From Gloeothece verrucosa PCC 7822 (GTDB lineage: Bacteria > Cyanobacteriota > Cyanobacteriia > Cyanobacteriales > Microcystaceae): 64,000 nt of DNA. The position numbers and the translations under genes are program-made. This document shows positions 9,243-17,108 of this stretch, one piece after another; the stretch's first letter is position 1; every line of letters starts with the position of its first letter. The notes under the pieces are model-generated. The model was not told the origin of the DNA. It worked only from the letters and a program-made list of their open reading frames with translations, and did not search any database. Location: assembly GCF_000147335.1 (NCBI RefSeq), contig NC_014533.1, forward strand, positions 682,001-746,000, given 5' to 3'.

Positions 9243-11684
9243 TCAGTTGTTAGGTTGGGATTTTTCGGCGGCTATTATTCGTCTTCTCCCTGCTTCCTTA
9301 GCCTGATAAAGGGCTTGATCTGCTGCTGTATAAAGCATTTGTAGCTCATTCCCATTTTCCCTTAATTGAGCAATGCCGCCACTAAAGGTAACTCTAAAAG
9401 ATGTTCCATTCGCGGCTACAAACAAATAGTTATTTAATTTTTCTAAAATGTTTTCTAAACGCTTGCTCCCTTCAAGTTTAGTCATGCCAATCATGCCTAC
9501 TACGAATTCTTCCCCTCCCCAGCGTCCGATAATGTCTTGAGAACGGAAGGATTTATTGAGTAATTGCCCAAAGTAGCTAAGAACAAGATCGCCAGTTTCG
9601 TGCCCGTATTGGTCATTAACCCGCTTAAAGTGGTCTAGGTCTAATATTGCTAAACAAAAAGGTTGTCCTTGTCGTTGCGCTAAATGAATAGCTCTCGTTA
9701 AATCTTCTAGGGCTTTGCGGCGGAGGCTAACGCCGGTTAATTCATCGTACTCGATAATTTTCCACATTTTTCTCTGTTTTAAGCGGCTTCGTACTCGGAT
9801 TAACAGTTCACTAGCGACGACAGGTTTACTCAAGAAATCATCAGCCCCAGCCATAAAACCACGTTGAACGGTTTCTAAATCTGTGTGAACCGACAACAAA
9901 ATTACCGGTAAGCGATTCCAACGCAAATCATTACGAATCACTTGACACAATTCAATTCCATTAAAAAATGAACTTCTTTCCTTTTCCTGGTCTGACGAGG
10001 CCGGCTTAGAGAATTTAATATCTAAAATCAACAAATCCGGCTCGCTTTGCTCTAAGATTTCCCAAAATTGTTGTGGTTCACTTAGTAACGTTAATTGATA
10101 ACCCGAGGGCGTTAAGAGGGTACTCAGAAGCTTTAAGAGAGAGGAATCGTCATCGACAATTAATATTTTCGCGCTCGATTCACTCGCCTGTCGCAAGGTT
10201 TGAGTGACAACCGCTAAAATTTGAGAGGGCACTACAGGTTTTACCAAAAAGTAGTGATTTCCCCATCGGGCGGCTTCGATTCGTTTTTCAAAGCTTTCCT
10301 CTGCGGTTAATATTATTGCTGGAAGGCTTGGATGCTGACGGTTAAGGGTGGCGAGAAATTGTAGCCCTGTTGGCTCAGAATCGTAAAAATTAAGGTCTAG
10401 CAACATTACATTACATTGACCGCTATTGAGTAATTTCTCGGCTTCGTCCAAGGTTGTCGCCACTTGGGTTTCAATCCCCCAAGTCAATGCTTCTTTAACC
10501 AGAAGTTGTCTTAAAGTCATGTCCGACTCTAATATTAACAGGGTTCCGCGTGGGGACAAAACAAGGCTAACAGAAGATTTTTTTTGCCTCAAATCGCAAC
10601 TATTTGGATTGGGCAAATTACAGCTTAATGCTTCAGTTAATTTGGTTGTCCATTGAAATAATTGTTCTGTTTCTAACGGGTTTGGCGGCTGGGGTTGCTT
10701 GAATATTTCTTCAATTCGACGCGCTATACTTGAAGCGTTTTCTAGACCAAAACTTCCCAAAGAACCTGCTAGGGTGTGAGCTTCTCGTTCCGCTTGATGT
10801 TGCAAAAGGGGGGTTAGAGTTCCCTTTTTGAGAGCCGTTACAGCTTGCTGGATGATTGAAGCGCGATCACAGTAAGACTGCCGGCACTCCTGCCACACTT
10901 CCCATAATTCGGGCGGGATTTGGAAACAAGAAAGACAATAGGGAGAAGATAAGTTTTTATCTCGATTAACTAGGCGTTTATCTTCGGCTTGATCTACCTT
11001 TTTCAATCTATAACCCATTTTATAAATTGTTTCTAATGGGTCGGGAACTCCTGCCTGCTTTAATTTTTGTCGTAATCCTTTAATATGCGCTCGCACTGCC
11101 CCTTCTGTCGGTGTTTTTTCGATACTCCATAAACTGTCAACTAATCGACTGAGGCTAAAAATTTGCTCGGGATTTCGTAAAAATAGCTCTAATAATTTAT
11201 ATTCTTTTTGAGCCAGTTGAATTTTTTGCTCAAGATAGGTGACTTGACCACTATTGGGACACAAGCACAATTGGCCCCATTTTAACATAGGCGCTCTCTC
11301 TCCTGACTTACGGCGTAAGAGGGCACGGATTCTAGCCAACAATTCCTCAAAATCCAATGGTTTTACGAGGTAATCATCGGCTCCTGCATCCAATCCCATT
11401 ACTTTACTGGTTGTGGTATCCAACCCCGTCATCAGCAATATGGGAGTGTCTTGGTTTTGGCTAGGGATAAGACCATTTCTAGTCCGTAATTTTTCACAAA
11501 GTTCAATTCCCGTCAGTTTCGGTAACATCCAATCCAGTAGAATTAGGTCGTAAGCCGAGGTAGTGACTAAGTTCCATCCAGTCTCCCCGTCTGTTGCTAT
11601 TTCTACTTCGTAGTGTTGCTTTACCAGGATTTGATAAAGCAGTTTGGCTAAACTTTCATCATCTTCGATACAAAGGATTTTCAC
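9243..11684 (-). CDS. REC-wHTH-HPt-REC-REC-GGDEF hybrid regulator / diguanylate cyclase (813 aa)
   Basis: An unusual one-polypeptide signalling hub. Order: OmpR-type receiver (1-122, Asp51 in LILLDWMLPKLTG, Lys108); winged-helix DNA-binding domain (about 133-230); HPt domain with HTLAGSLGSFGL (His303); second receiver (about 380-497, Asp430); third receiver (about 505-637, Asp555, with an insertion of about 15 residues after the phospho-Asp); GGDEF domain (about 645-803) with intact GGEEF at 723-727. An RxxD inhibitory site (RSQD, 714-717) sits exactly five residues before it, so c-di-GMP synthesis with product inhibition is expected. DNA binding, phosphotransfer and cyclase output are thus combined. 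It lies upstream of and co-oriented with the 1490-residue kinase (116-base gap). Confidence 0.92.
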   Translation of the reverse strand: MKILCIEDDESLAKLLYQILVKQHYEVEIATDGETGWNLVTTSAYDLILLDWMLPKLTGIELCEKLRTRNGLIPSQNQDTPILLMTGLDTTTSKVMGLDAGADDYLVKPLDFEELLARIRALLRRKSGERAPMLKWGQLCLCPNSGQVTYLEQKIQLAQKEYKLLELFLRNPEQIFSLSRLVDSLWSIEKTPTEGAVRAHIKGLRQKLKQAGVPDPLETIYKMGYRLKKVDQAEDKRLVNRDKNLSSPYCLSCFQIPPELWEVWQECRQSYCDRASIIQQAVTALKKGTLTPLLQHQAEREAHTLAGSLGSFGLENASSIARRIEEIFKQPQPPNPLETEQLFQWTTKLTEALSCNLPNPNSCDLRQKKSSVSLVLSPRGTLLILESDMTLRQLLVKEALTWGIETQVATTLDEAEKLLNSGQCNVMLLDLNFYDSEPTGLQFLATLNRQHPSLPAIILTAEESFEKRIEAARWGNHYFLVKPVVPSQILAVVTQTLRQASESSAKILIVDDDSSLLKLLSTLLTPSGYQLTLLSEPQQFWEILEQSEPDLLILDIKFSKPASSDQEKERSSFFNGIELCQVIRNDLRWNRLPVILLSVHTDLETVQRGFMAGADDFLSKPVVASELLIRVRSRLKQRKMWKIIEYDELTGVSLRRKALEDLTRAIHLAQRQGQPFCLAILDLDHFKRVNDQYGHETGDLVLSYFGQLLNKSFRSQDIIGRWGGEEFVVGMIGMTKLEGSKRLENILEKLNNYLFVAANGTSFRVTFSGGIAQLRENGNELQMLYTAADQALYQAKEAGRRRIIAAEKSQPNN

Positions 11685-11765
11685 AAATCTATTGATCTTT
11701 TGTGCTGTTTGCCATCATTATAGCCTTTATCGGCTTAATCAAAGTTCAATTTTGTCTTATCTATA

Positions 11766-11948
11766 CTATAAATAAATCAACACTTTTTCCGAATTTTTAT
11801 GGAGAAGTCCCCTAAGTTGATTTGCGCAGCCCACAGGGGTTGCTTCTAGCAGAGGCATCTCTTGCCAACAGTTTCGACAGAACCAGTACAACTGATGGTT
11901 ACGAATGTGACGGAGCATGATGTGAGAGCAGCAAGGACAGTTATTCAT
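11766..11948 (-). CDS. small zinc-ribbon-like protein (60 aa)
   Basis: A 60-residue protein with two closely spaced cysteine pairs (CPCC near the N-terminus and CRNC at about 24-27, followed by WQEMP), the layout of a small zinc ribbon. It resembles short cyanobacterial proteins with CPCCS...LRHIR...YWFC..CWQEMP that I recall next to two-component genes; their function is unknown. It lies 81 bases upstream of the GGDEF hub on the same strand. The region about 88 bases upstream of its start shares a repeated element with the region upstream of the regulator at 12253-12642, suggesting joint control. The alternative, a chance ORF, is unlikely given the cysteine pattern. Confidence 0.6.
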   Translation of the reverse strand: MNNCPCCSHIMLRHIRNHQLYWFCRNCWQEMPLLEATPVGCANQLRGLLHKNSEKVLIYL

Positions 11949-12035
11949 TTTTACTCTTCTCTTAAAACTTTATTTTGAATCTCGGTTCATTTTTTTAAAG
12001 GTCGAGTTGACTTTGTTTAAACATCTAAAAAATTT

Positions 12036-12098
12036 ATGAATTATTTATGAATTTTTGGCTGATGTAAATTAAATGTAATAATTCTCTAATTAACTTTT
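12036..12098 (-). promoter_or_regulatory. upstream repeat element, copy 1 (for the zinc-ribbon gene)
   Basis: A 63-base stretch that aligns without gaps to 12724-12786 (first 32 bases nearly identical, then more diverged but still alike, including AATTCTCTA). Read on the minus strand it contains two TTCATAAAT boxes 11 bases apart. It lies 88 bases upstream of the ATG at 11948. Copy 2 lies 82 bases upstream of the ATG at 12642. The equal offset and direct repeats look like a duplicated promoter/operator for an OmpR-type dimer. The binding protein is unknown. Confidence 0.6.
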
Positions 12099-12252
12099 TA
12101 ATTGATTAATCTAGTGTAGAAAATGGTTTAAGCATAGTTACCATAACAATATATTAATAAGTCAAGGTAAGTGATACATACAACCATAATAGACCGCTTA
12201 ACATTAAGAACCGGCTACGAACTGCCCCCTGCGCCCTTGTTGACAAAAGAAG

Positions 12253-12642
12253 TTAATTTTCGTTTAAAGTCCAGCCTACAAGCTTGGCTATTTGTTGAGC
12301 TAACGTGTTAACATTAAAGGGTTTAGTTATCACTCCTTTAATTTCAATATTGTTTTTGCTTTCTGCCTCCATAAAAATGATTTCTGCTGTTAATAAGATG
12401 ACGGGTAATGTTCGAGTTTTGGGGTTTTCTTTTAAATGTTTCAGCACAGTAAGGCCATTCATTCCTGGCATCTTTATATCTAAAATTAAAACATCAAATT
12501 GTTCTTGGTTTGCTTTCAATAATCCTTGATACCCTGTACTCGCGGTTGTTACTTGCCATCCAGCTAGATCTTCTAGAGATCCCTGTACGACTGTTCGCAC
12601 CCCCGCGTCGTCATCAATCACTAAAACTCGTTTTTTAGCCAT
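12253..12642 (-). CDS. single-domain response regulator (CheY/REC-like, 129 aa)
   Basis: A stand-alone receiver domain with acidic pocket DDD at 10-12, phosphoacceptor Asp55 in VLILDIKMPGMNG, switch Thr85 (ILLTAEI) and Lys107 (ITKPF). It is a close relative of the regulator at 4267-4644, probably a paralogue serving the same set of kinases. It lies upstream of the zinc-ribbon gene on the same strand but is separated by about 300 bases and has its own copy of the shared upstream element, so it is likely transcribed separately. The 304 bases between it and 11948 are AT-rich and hold only the first copy of that element. Confidence 0.9.
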   Translation of the reverse strand: MAKKRVLVIDDDAGVRTVVQGSLEDLAGWQVTTASTGYQGLLKANQEQFDVLILDIKMPGMNGLTVLKHLKENPKTRTLPVILLTAEIIFMEAESKNNIEIKGVITKPFNVNTLAQQIAKLVGWTLNEN

Positions 12643-12723
12643 TTTTTCAAGATCCTTTAGGTTTTTAACAATTTTTTTTATTATTTAAGCCATATAATCT
12701 TTGTTTGAAGATAGGGAAATTTT

Positions 12724-12786
12724 GTGAATTATTTATGAATTCTTGGCTAATGTAAACATCCAGCAACAATTCTCTACATTACTTTT
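12724..12786 (-). promoter_or_regulatory. upstream repeat element, copy 2 (for the response regulator)
   Basis: The partner of the element at 12036-12098, with the same minus-strand TTCATAAAT direct repeats. It lies 82 bases upstream of the response-regulator start at 12642. The conservation of these boxes in otherwise diverged AT-rich DNA suggests a protein-binding site. The rest of 12643-12915 is AT-rich and shows nothing else recognisable. Confidence 0.6.
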
Positions 12787-12926
12787 CAATAAAGCTTCGT
12801 TTTTTTATTGATATGTTTTTAATAACTACCTGTATAAAAATCAAAATTACTGTGTAAGAAAAGTAAACCTTTTTTTGTTTTCACTTCTCTTTAAGATACT
12901 GTTTAAAAAAAATAAAGAAAACGGCT

Positions 12927-14549
12927 TGACGGGGTGACAAGCAATGGCTAAACCCAGATGCGGCTTGAATTTAAAATATGCGGAAGAAGCAAAAAATCAA
13001 CTTAAATTATAAAAAAAGCTAATTCTCAAATAATTTGAAATAAGTTTAGCTAAATTATTGTTGGCAAATTTTCTGAACTTTCTGGGGTTGATTTTTTCGT
13101 CAAGTACAAGGTTATATTAAATTATTAATAATTTTTTAAAATTCAAACCCCAAAAGCATTTAAGTTTTAATAAATGGCACTAATTTGAGAATAAGCTTTC
13201 ATTCCTTTTTGATAATTGAAAATTTTATGCCGGTTAATAATCATTATTTCTTGTATAAAATTAAAGCAGAATTCTACCGCAAAAATCCAGTTGTCGCCAT
13301 ATAAACCTACCCAAAAATCACTATGTCGCTTATTTTTTCTCTTGGGTTCGCTCAATCTTGAAATATATTTTTGATATCCTTTATTTTTGATGACTCTACC
13401 AAGTAGTGCTGAACTTGTATAAGCTATAGCTATTAATAAAATTAAATTTGTGAGTCTCACCTCATTTCCTTTACTGCCTTCAAGATTATAACCACCTGTT
13501 TTACAGTCTTTAAACATTGCCTCAATACCGCTTCGTTTTTTATAATATTTTATTGTTTCATCTAAAGAAGGCAAATTAGTTAAAATAAACCAGGGTTCTT
13601 TTTCTTTATAGTTTAGATAATTTCTTTTCCAATAAATTCCTAAATTAAATTGGCCAAAACCTTTCTTTTTCGTGATTTGTACATTTGAGAGAAAGATTTT
13701 TATTCCTGGACCTTGGACTAGAGTCTTGAGAAGTTGATAATCATTTCTTCCTTTTTTAAAATTAACGTCTCCTTTTTCTCTAAAAGCAAAGTGAATTTTA
13801 TTTTTACTTTTTCTATCTAAATTTTTTAACCAATAAGCCAATTCTATACCATGAAACTCTCTATCTCCTAGAATAACTAAACTATAATTAGCCAATAATT
13901 TTAAGACTGGCTTAATAATAGCTTGTTGTTCCTCTAAACTACTTCTTCCCTTTTTATTTAAAATTAACCAATATAAAGGAAAAGCTCTTTTTTTCCAGAT
14001 TAAACTTATCACAAAAATATTATTATTTTTCCACTGCGTTCTATCTAAAACAAGAATAAGACGTTCTTGAACTTGAAAATTTTTTTGAATAATTAATTGA
14101 ATTAAAGGAAACCAAAATAAAGTTAAACTTAATTTTTTTAAATTTAAAAATCTCTGAATTTTTCGGCGACGGCTTTCATATAAAATTGGAATAGGTAAAC
14201 AAGCCGCTAATCTCTCTATTTTAACTTGTTTATGAACTTGAAGTAACCAAATTAATAATTTTAATGTTAACAGTTCTGAAGAAGTTAAGGTATTTTCAAA
14301 ATAAGTTTGATAATATTGTAAAAAATCCATGAATCAATTGGTCTATTGAACAGTAATAGACCAATATTTTTAGCACTATTAACAACAAGTCATGATGATT
14401 TTCAAGAAAATTTAATTTTTTGAGCCGCTCTTTCAGGGTTTGGGGATTTTTGTACTAATTTACGTACTCAGCCGCACCCAAATTTTTCACGACCCCAAAT
14501 CCTCAACCTGTGAAAAAACCAAGCTTTCAGGCTGCTTGTCACCCCGTCA
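12927..14549 (-). mobile_element. complete IS4-family insertion sequence (1623 bp)
   Basis: The ends are a perfect 17-base inverted repeat, TGACGGGGTGACAAGCA at 12927 and its complement ending at 14549. It is flanked by an 11-base direct repeat, agaaaacggct, at 12916-12926 and 14550-14560, the target duplication. The perfect repeats show a recent insertion that has not recombined since. The element carries one transposase gene on the minus strand and about 240 and 219 bases of non-coding DNA at its two ends, noticeably more than the second copy at 52198-53478. A 9-12 base target duplication is usual for IS4-type elements. Confidence 0.9.
13167..14330 (-). CDS. IS4-family DDE transposase (387 aa)
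   Basis: Cut-and-paste transposase of the intact IS at 12927-14549. The DDE residues appear as LVLDRTQW (first D), LGDREF (second D) and the IS4 signature Y-x2-R-x3-E-x6-K in YKKRSGIEAMFKDCK, followed by GGYNLE. The length is normal and no frameshift is seen, so the protein should be active. The coding sequence is strongly AT-rich, more so than the neighbouring genes. It is clearly homologous to the transposase at 52218-53378 but diverged, so these are two related elements and not recent copies of each other. Confidence 0.92.
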   Translation of the reverse strand: MDFLQYYQTYFENTLTSSELLTLKLLIWLLQVHKQVKIERLAACLPIPILYESRRRKIQRFLNLKKLSLTLFWFPLIQLIIQKNFQVQERLILVLDRTQWKNNNIFVISLIWKKRAFPLYWLILNKKGRSSLEEQQAIIKPVLKLLANYSLVILGDREFHGIELAYWLKNLDRKSKNKIHFAFREKGDVNFKKGRNDYQLLKTLVQGPGIKIFLSNVQITKKKGFGQFNLGIYWKRNYLNYKEKEPWFILTNLPSLDETIKYYKKRSGIEAMFKDCKTGGYNLEGSKGNEVRLTNLILLIAIAYTSSALLGRVIKNKGYQKYISRLSEPKRKNKRHSDFWVGLYGDNWIFAVEFCFNFIQEIMIINRHKIFNYQKGMKAYSQISAIY

Positions 14550-14560
14550 AGAAAACGGCT

Positions 14561-15017
14561 AAAGAAGATTTTTAGGTTCTTGCGTACTTAGTGTGCTAAA
14601 CTATTAAGACAATGCCCAAAAAGTAAAGCTAGTATTTCAAAGTTATTAAAATTTTAAAATCCAAATCCACTTACAATTATCACATTTAAATATACGACGA
14701 TTTACTCTTAATATTACTTCTTTATTTCCTATTAGTAAATCTTGACTAAATACTTTTTAGTTTGATAAAGACGATAGCTTTTTTAACGAAGTAAACGCAG
14801 TTTGCGCCGTCGCACGGTGGGAAAACGTTGACCACAACGAGGACATATTGCTGTTTTTGAAGCTTTTTTTACTGATAAAATTAAAGTATTTTCTGCAACA
14901 GCTTATAACCCCTGGTAAATTTAGGAGAGCCATAAAATTTCTTTTGTCTAAAGTCCAATACTATAAATTTGCCGCCCGAAATTTCTTAAACATTAGAAAG
15001 GCAAAGATTTCAGGCGA
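14561..15017. other. non-coding / decayed region between IS and VioB-like gene
   Basis: About 460 bases with no intact gene. On the minus strand a short open frame ending at the stop 14783-14785 reads ICPRCGQRFPTVRRRKL, a zinc-ribbon-like tail with no credible start. It may be a relic of a transposase or a small zinc-ribbon gene. The right part leads into a decayed IS end (15018-15032). Confidence 0.4.
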
Positions 15018-15032
15018 CTTGTTACCCTGTCA
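15018..15032 (-). mobile_element. solo, decayed IS4-type end
   Basis: The sequence cttgttaccctgtca differs from the right end of the intact IS (cttgtcaccccgtca) at only two of 15 bases. The preceding bases (ttcaggcga against ttcaggctg) also match the sub-terminal sequence of that IS. No transposase or opposite end is attached. It lies 5 bases beyond the stop codon of the VioB-N-like gene, so an old insertion or deletion here may have removed whatever followed that gene. Confidence 0.6.
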
Positions 15033-15036
15033 AACT

Positions 15037-17040
15037 CTAGGGTTGTGCGTCACGGGATACGAGATCGCACCAACGATTGAGCAACCGCCGCTTTCCGGCC
15101 GACAGGTCACGAGTAACGGACATATAGAGGGTACTCTCGAACATATCATCAGCGCTGACTGCCTTCATTTGCATCCAAGCCCCCTCAATTAACGTGCGAT
15201 CGTCTAGGGGGAGAACCTCGGACATGACCGGATAAATTAGGTTGTAGACCCGGAAAATGTTGTTGTAAATAAACTCCCAATTGAGTTCTTCATCAGGCTT
15301 GCTATCCAAATCGTTGTCAAAAGGCATAGCCCGAATAGTTATATAGTTGTTGTACTCAGTATTCAACGGGTTTGGCAGGATCGGCATCTGTCCACCAGAA
15401 CCGAATGGGAAAAGCCCAAGATTACAACAACCTGGTTTGACGGACTGTAAGTCAATCTTAACTGTTCCGTCTTCGCCAACTTCCACAACCGTACCGGTAG
15501 GTATGTTGACGCGCCCTGAAGGCTCTTCCTTGACTGCCTTTGCCGTTCTTTCTGCCCGTAACAAGGATAAGTCAATCTTGCTATCTTCCTTGATTGATCG
15601 AGAAGAAGTGCTGTGATCAGAGCCATTAGGATCGATTAATTTTGGTCCATTATTATCATTATCATATTGTGCTAGGAGTAATTTCGTCCCCGCAGGAGCC
15701 GGTTTACCTTTATATTGAACTTGGATGAGGCAAGATTTGGTTTCACCCTGTTCGATATAAACTCCCCGGTCATCGCTGATCGCCGTGTAGGGTTCCTCTA
15801 AAAGTGCTTGGACACCTTTGTCGCAGGGCAATCCTTGGCTTACTGACAGTGCTAGACAACCCTTCTCAATTTTCTCAATTAGTCCTTCATCCTTGAGCTT
15901 AAGATCAATAATCCCGGCACGAGCCTCATAGGCTTGTTTGTTGTAGTCTTTGTAATAAAGGGTAGCGATGTCCGTGATGCTTTGATCGGGGTTGATGACC
16001 TGAACTTTTAATGGTCCAAAGTCGGCTTTATGGGCATCTTTGTCGATTTCAGGGATTGTATCCAGAAAGTCAAGGCTCAAAGTCTTGCGCTTGGGATCGA
16101 GTTGGGCGAGTGCGGGTTTGAGGCGGAGGCGCTGAGTGCTATTTGGGGGTGTGACGGGATTGCTGGCCACTAAGTAGCGACCTCCAGGGGCAGTAGCCGG
16201 TTCACCTTGGTTCCAGATCCCAATCGAACCAGTCACAAGACTGTAAGCTGGATTCATAACCAACTTACCCTGTAAATACAACTGGCTCAGTTCCTGATTA
16301 TTGCGAGGTTGGTATGGATATTTGTTCCGTATGCCATTTTGATAGTAGAGGGTTCGATAGGTGCTAAAACGAATCATTAACCCCTGAGCCTTAGGCTGCT
16401 GCATAGCTTCGATTAGGGCTGCCAGGAGGGCGGAATTTTCTGGATTGTTGATGGTAAGACCCTCAAAGGGGATCGCTGTTTGCCAAATGACACTAAAGGT
16501 ACCGGCGATCGGCAAAGGGGCCAAAGAGCGCTTTCCAACCCAGTAAGAATACATCCTCTGATATCGCGGACCTTGAATTCCTGTTTCCTCGTCTCCGATG
16601 GCTAAACGATTAAAAAAGATCTGTGATGACCAAACCGAGTAAGGATCGACATCCACTAAGCGGCAGGGGGGTAGAGTTTTTTGGGCGTTGAAAGCGTTGC
16701 CGAGAATCTGAACTCCTTTACCAATAATGGGATCTCCGACCGTAACATCACGCCCGTCAGGCAGAGTCCCCCCAACTATTTTAGTTTTTCTGGCTAAGGT
16801 ATCGTCATAGTCAACGAAATTGCAGGCATGGTCGCCGAAATAATTCCAATCGCCAGGAAGCTTACCTTGTTGATAAGTCATCATATATTGCTTGTAGGTC
16901 TCATAGGTAACCCCTTGCGGCAATGGTGTTGTGACCTCATTAGTAGATTCGTTGTAGTTGTCAGGAGTATTGTTAGCCGTATCTGGATTCCAGAATATTT
17001 CTCCTGTGAAGTAGAGACGCGGCAGAGATAGAATGCTCAT
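15037..17040 (-). CDS. VioB/RebD N-terminal-half-like protein, copy 1 (667 aa)
   Basis: Resembles the N-terminal half of VioB/RebD, the enzymes that couple two indole-3-pyruvate imines in violacein and rebeccamycin synthesis. Shared landmarks from memory of VioB: start MSILSLPRLYFTGE (VioB MSILDFPRIHFRG), CRLVDVDPYSVWSSQIF near 140 (VioB WVDSDPTRRDAAQIY), and the tail YNLIYPVMSEVL ... LYMSVTRDLSAGKRRLLNRW (VioB YELVYPFMSDKV ... YYMPSTRELSAPKARLFLKYL). In VioB the ferritin-like catalytic half follows directly; here the protein stops at that boundary, 5 bases before a decayed IS end. It has no signal peptide. A good RBS (AGAGGAA) precedes the ATG. It is 68 bases downstream of the CxxCH gene, probably the same transcript. 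A paralogue is at 22139-24127. Confidence 0.72.
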   Translation of the reverse strand: MSILSLPRLYFTGEIFWNPDTANNTPDNYNESTNEVTTPLPQGVTYETYKQYMMTYQQGKLPGDWNYFGDHACNFVDYDDTLARKTKIVGGTLPDGRDVTVGDPIIGKGVQILGNAFNAQKTLPPCRLVDVDPYSVWSSQIFFNRLAIGDEETGIQGPRYQRMYSYWVGKRSLAPLPIAGTFSVIWQTAIPFEGLTINNPENSALLAALIEAMQQPKAQGLMIRFSTYRTLYYQNGIRNKYPYQPRNNQELSQLYLQGKLVMNPAYSLVTGSIGIWNQGEPATAPGGRYLVASNPVTPPNSTQRLRLKPALAQLDPKRKTLSLDFLDTIPEIDKDAHKADFGPLKVQVINPDQSITDIATLYYKDYNKQAYEARAGIIDLKLKDEGLIEKIEKGCLALSVSQGLPCDKGVQALLEEPYTAISDDRGVYIEQGETKSCLIQVQYKGKPAPAGTKLLLAQYDNDNNGPKLIDPNGSDHSTSSRSIKEDSKIDLSLLRAERTAKAVKEEPSGRVNIPTGTVVEVGEDGTVKIDLQSVKPGCCNLGLFPFGSGGQMPILPNPLNTEYNNYITIRAMPFDNDLDSKPDEELNWEFIYNNIFRVYNLIYPVMSEVLPLDDRTLIEGAWMQMKAVSADDMFESTLYMSVTRDLSAGKRRLLNRWCDLVSRDAQP

Positions 17041-17108
17041 AAGTTTATTCCTCTTGTTGTTTGATGTTTCAGCTATTTATAAACAGAACTGAAGTCGAGT
17101 TAAGTTTC

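Noticed and set aside
14848..15192. 114-codon plus-strand ORF
   Set aside because: It spans the decayed IS end and then overlaps antisense the 3' end of the VioB-N-like gene; composition is not protein-like.
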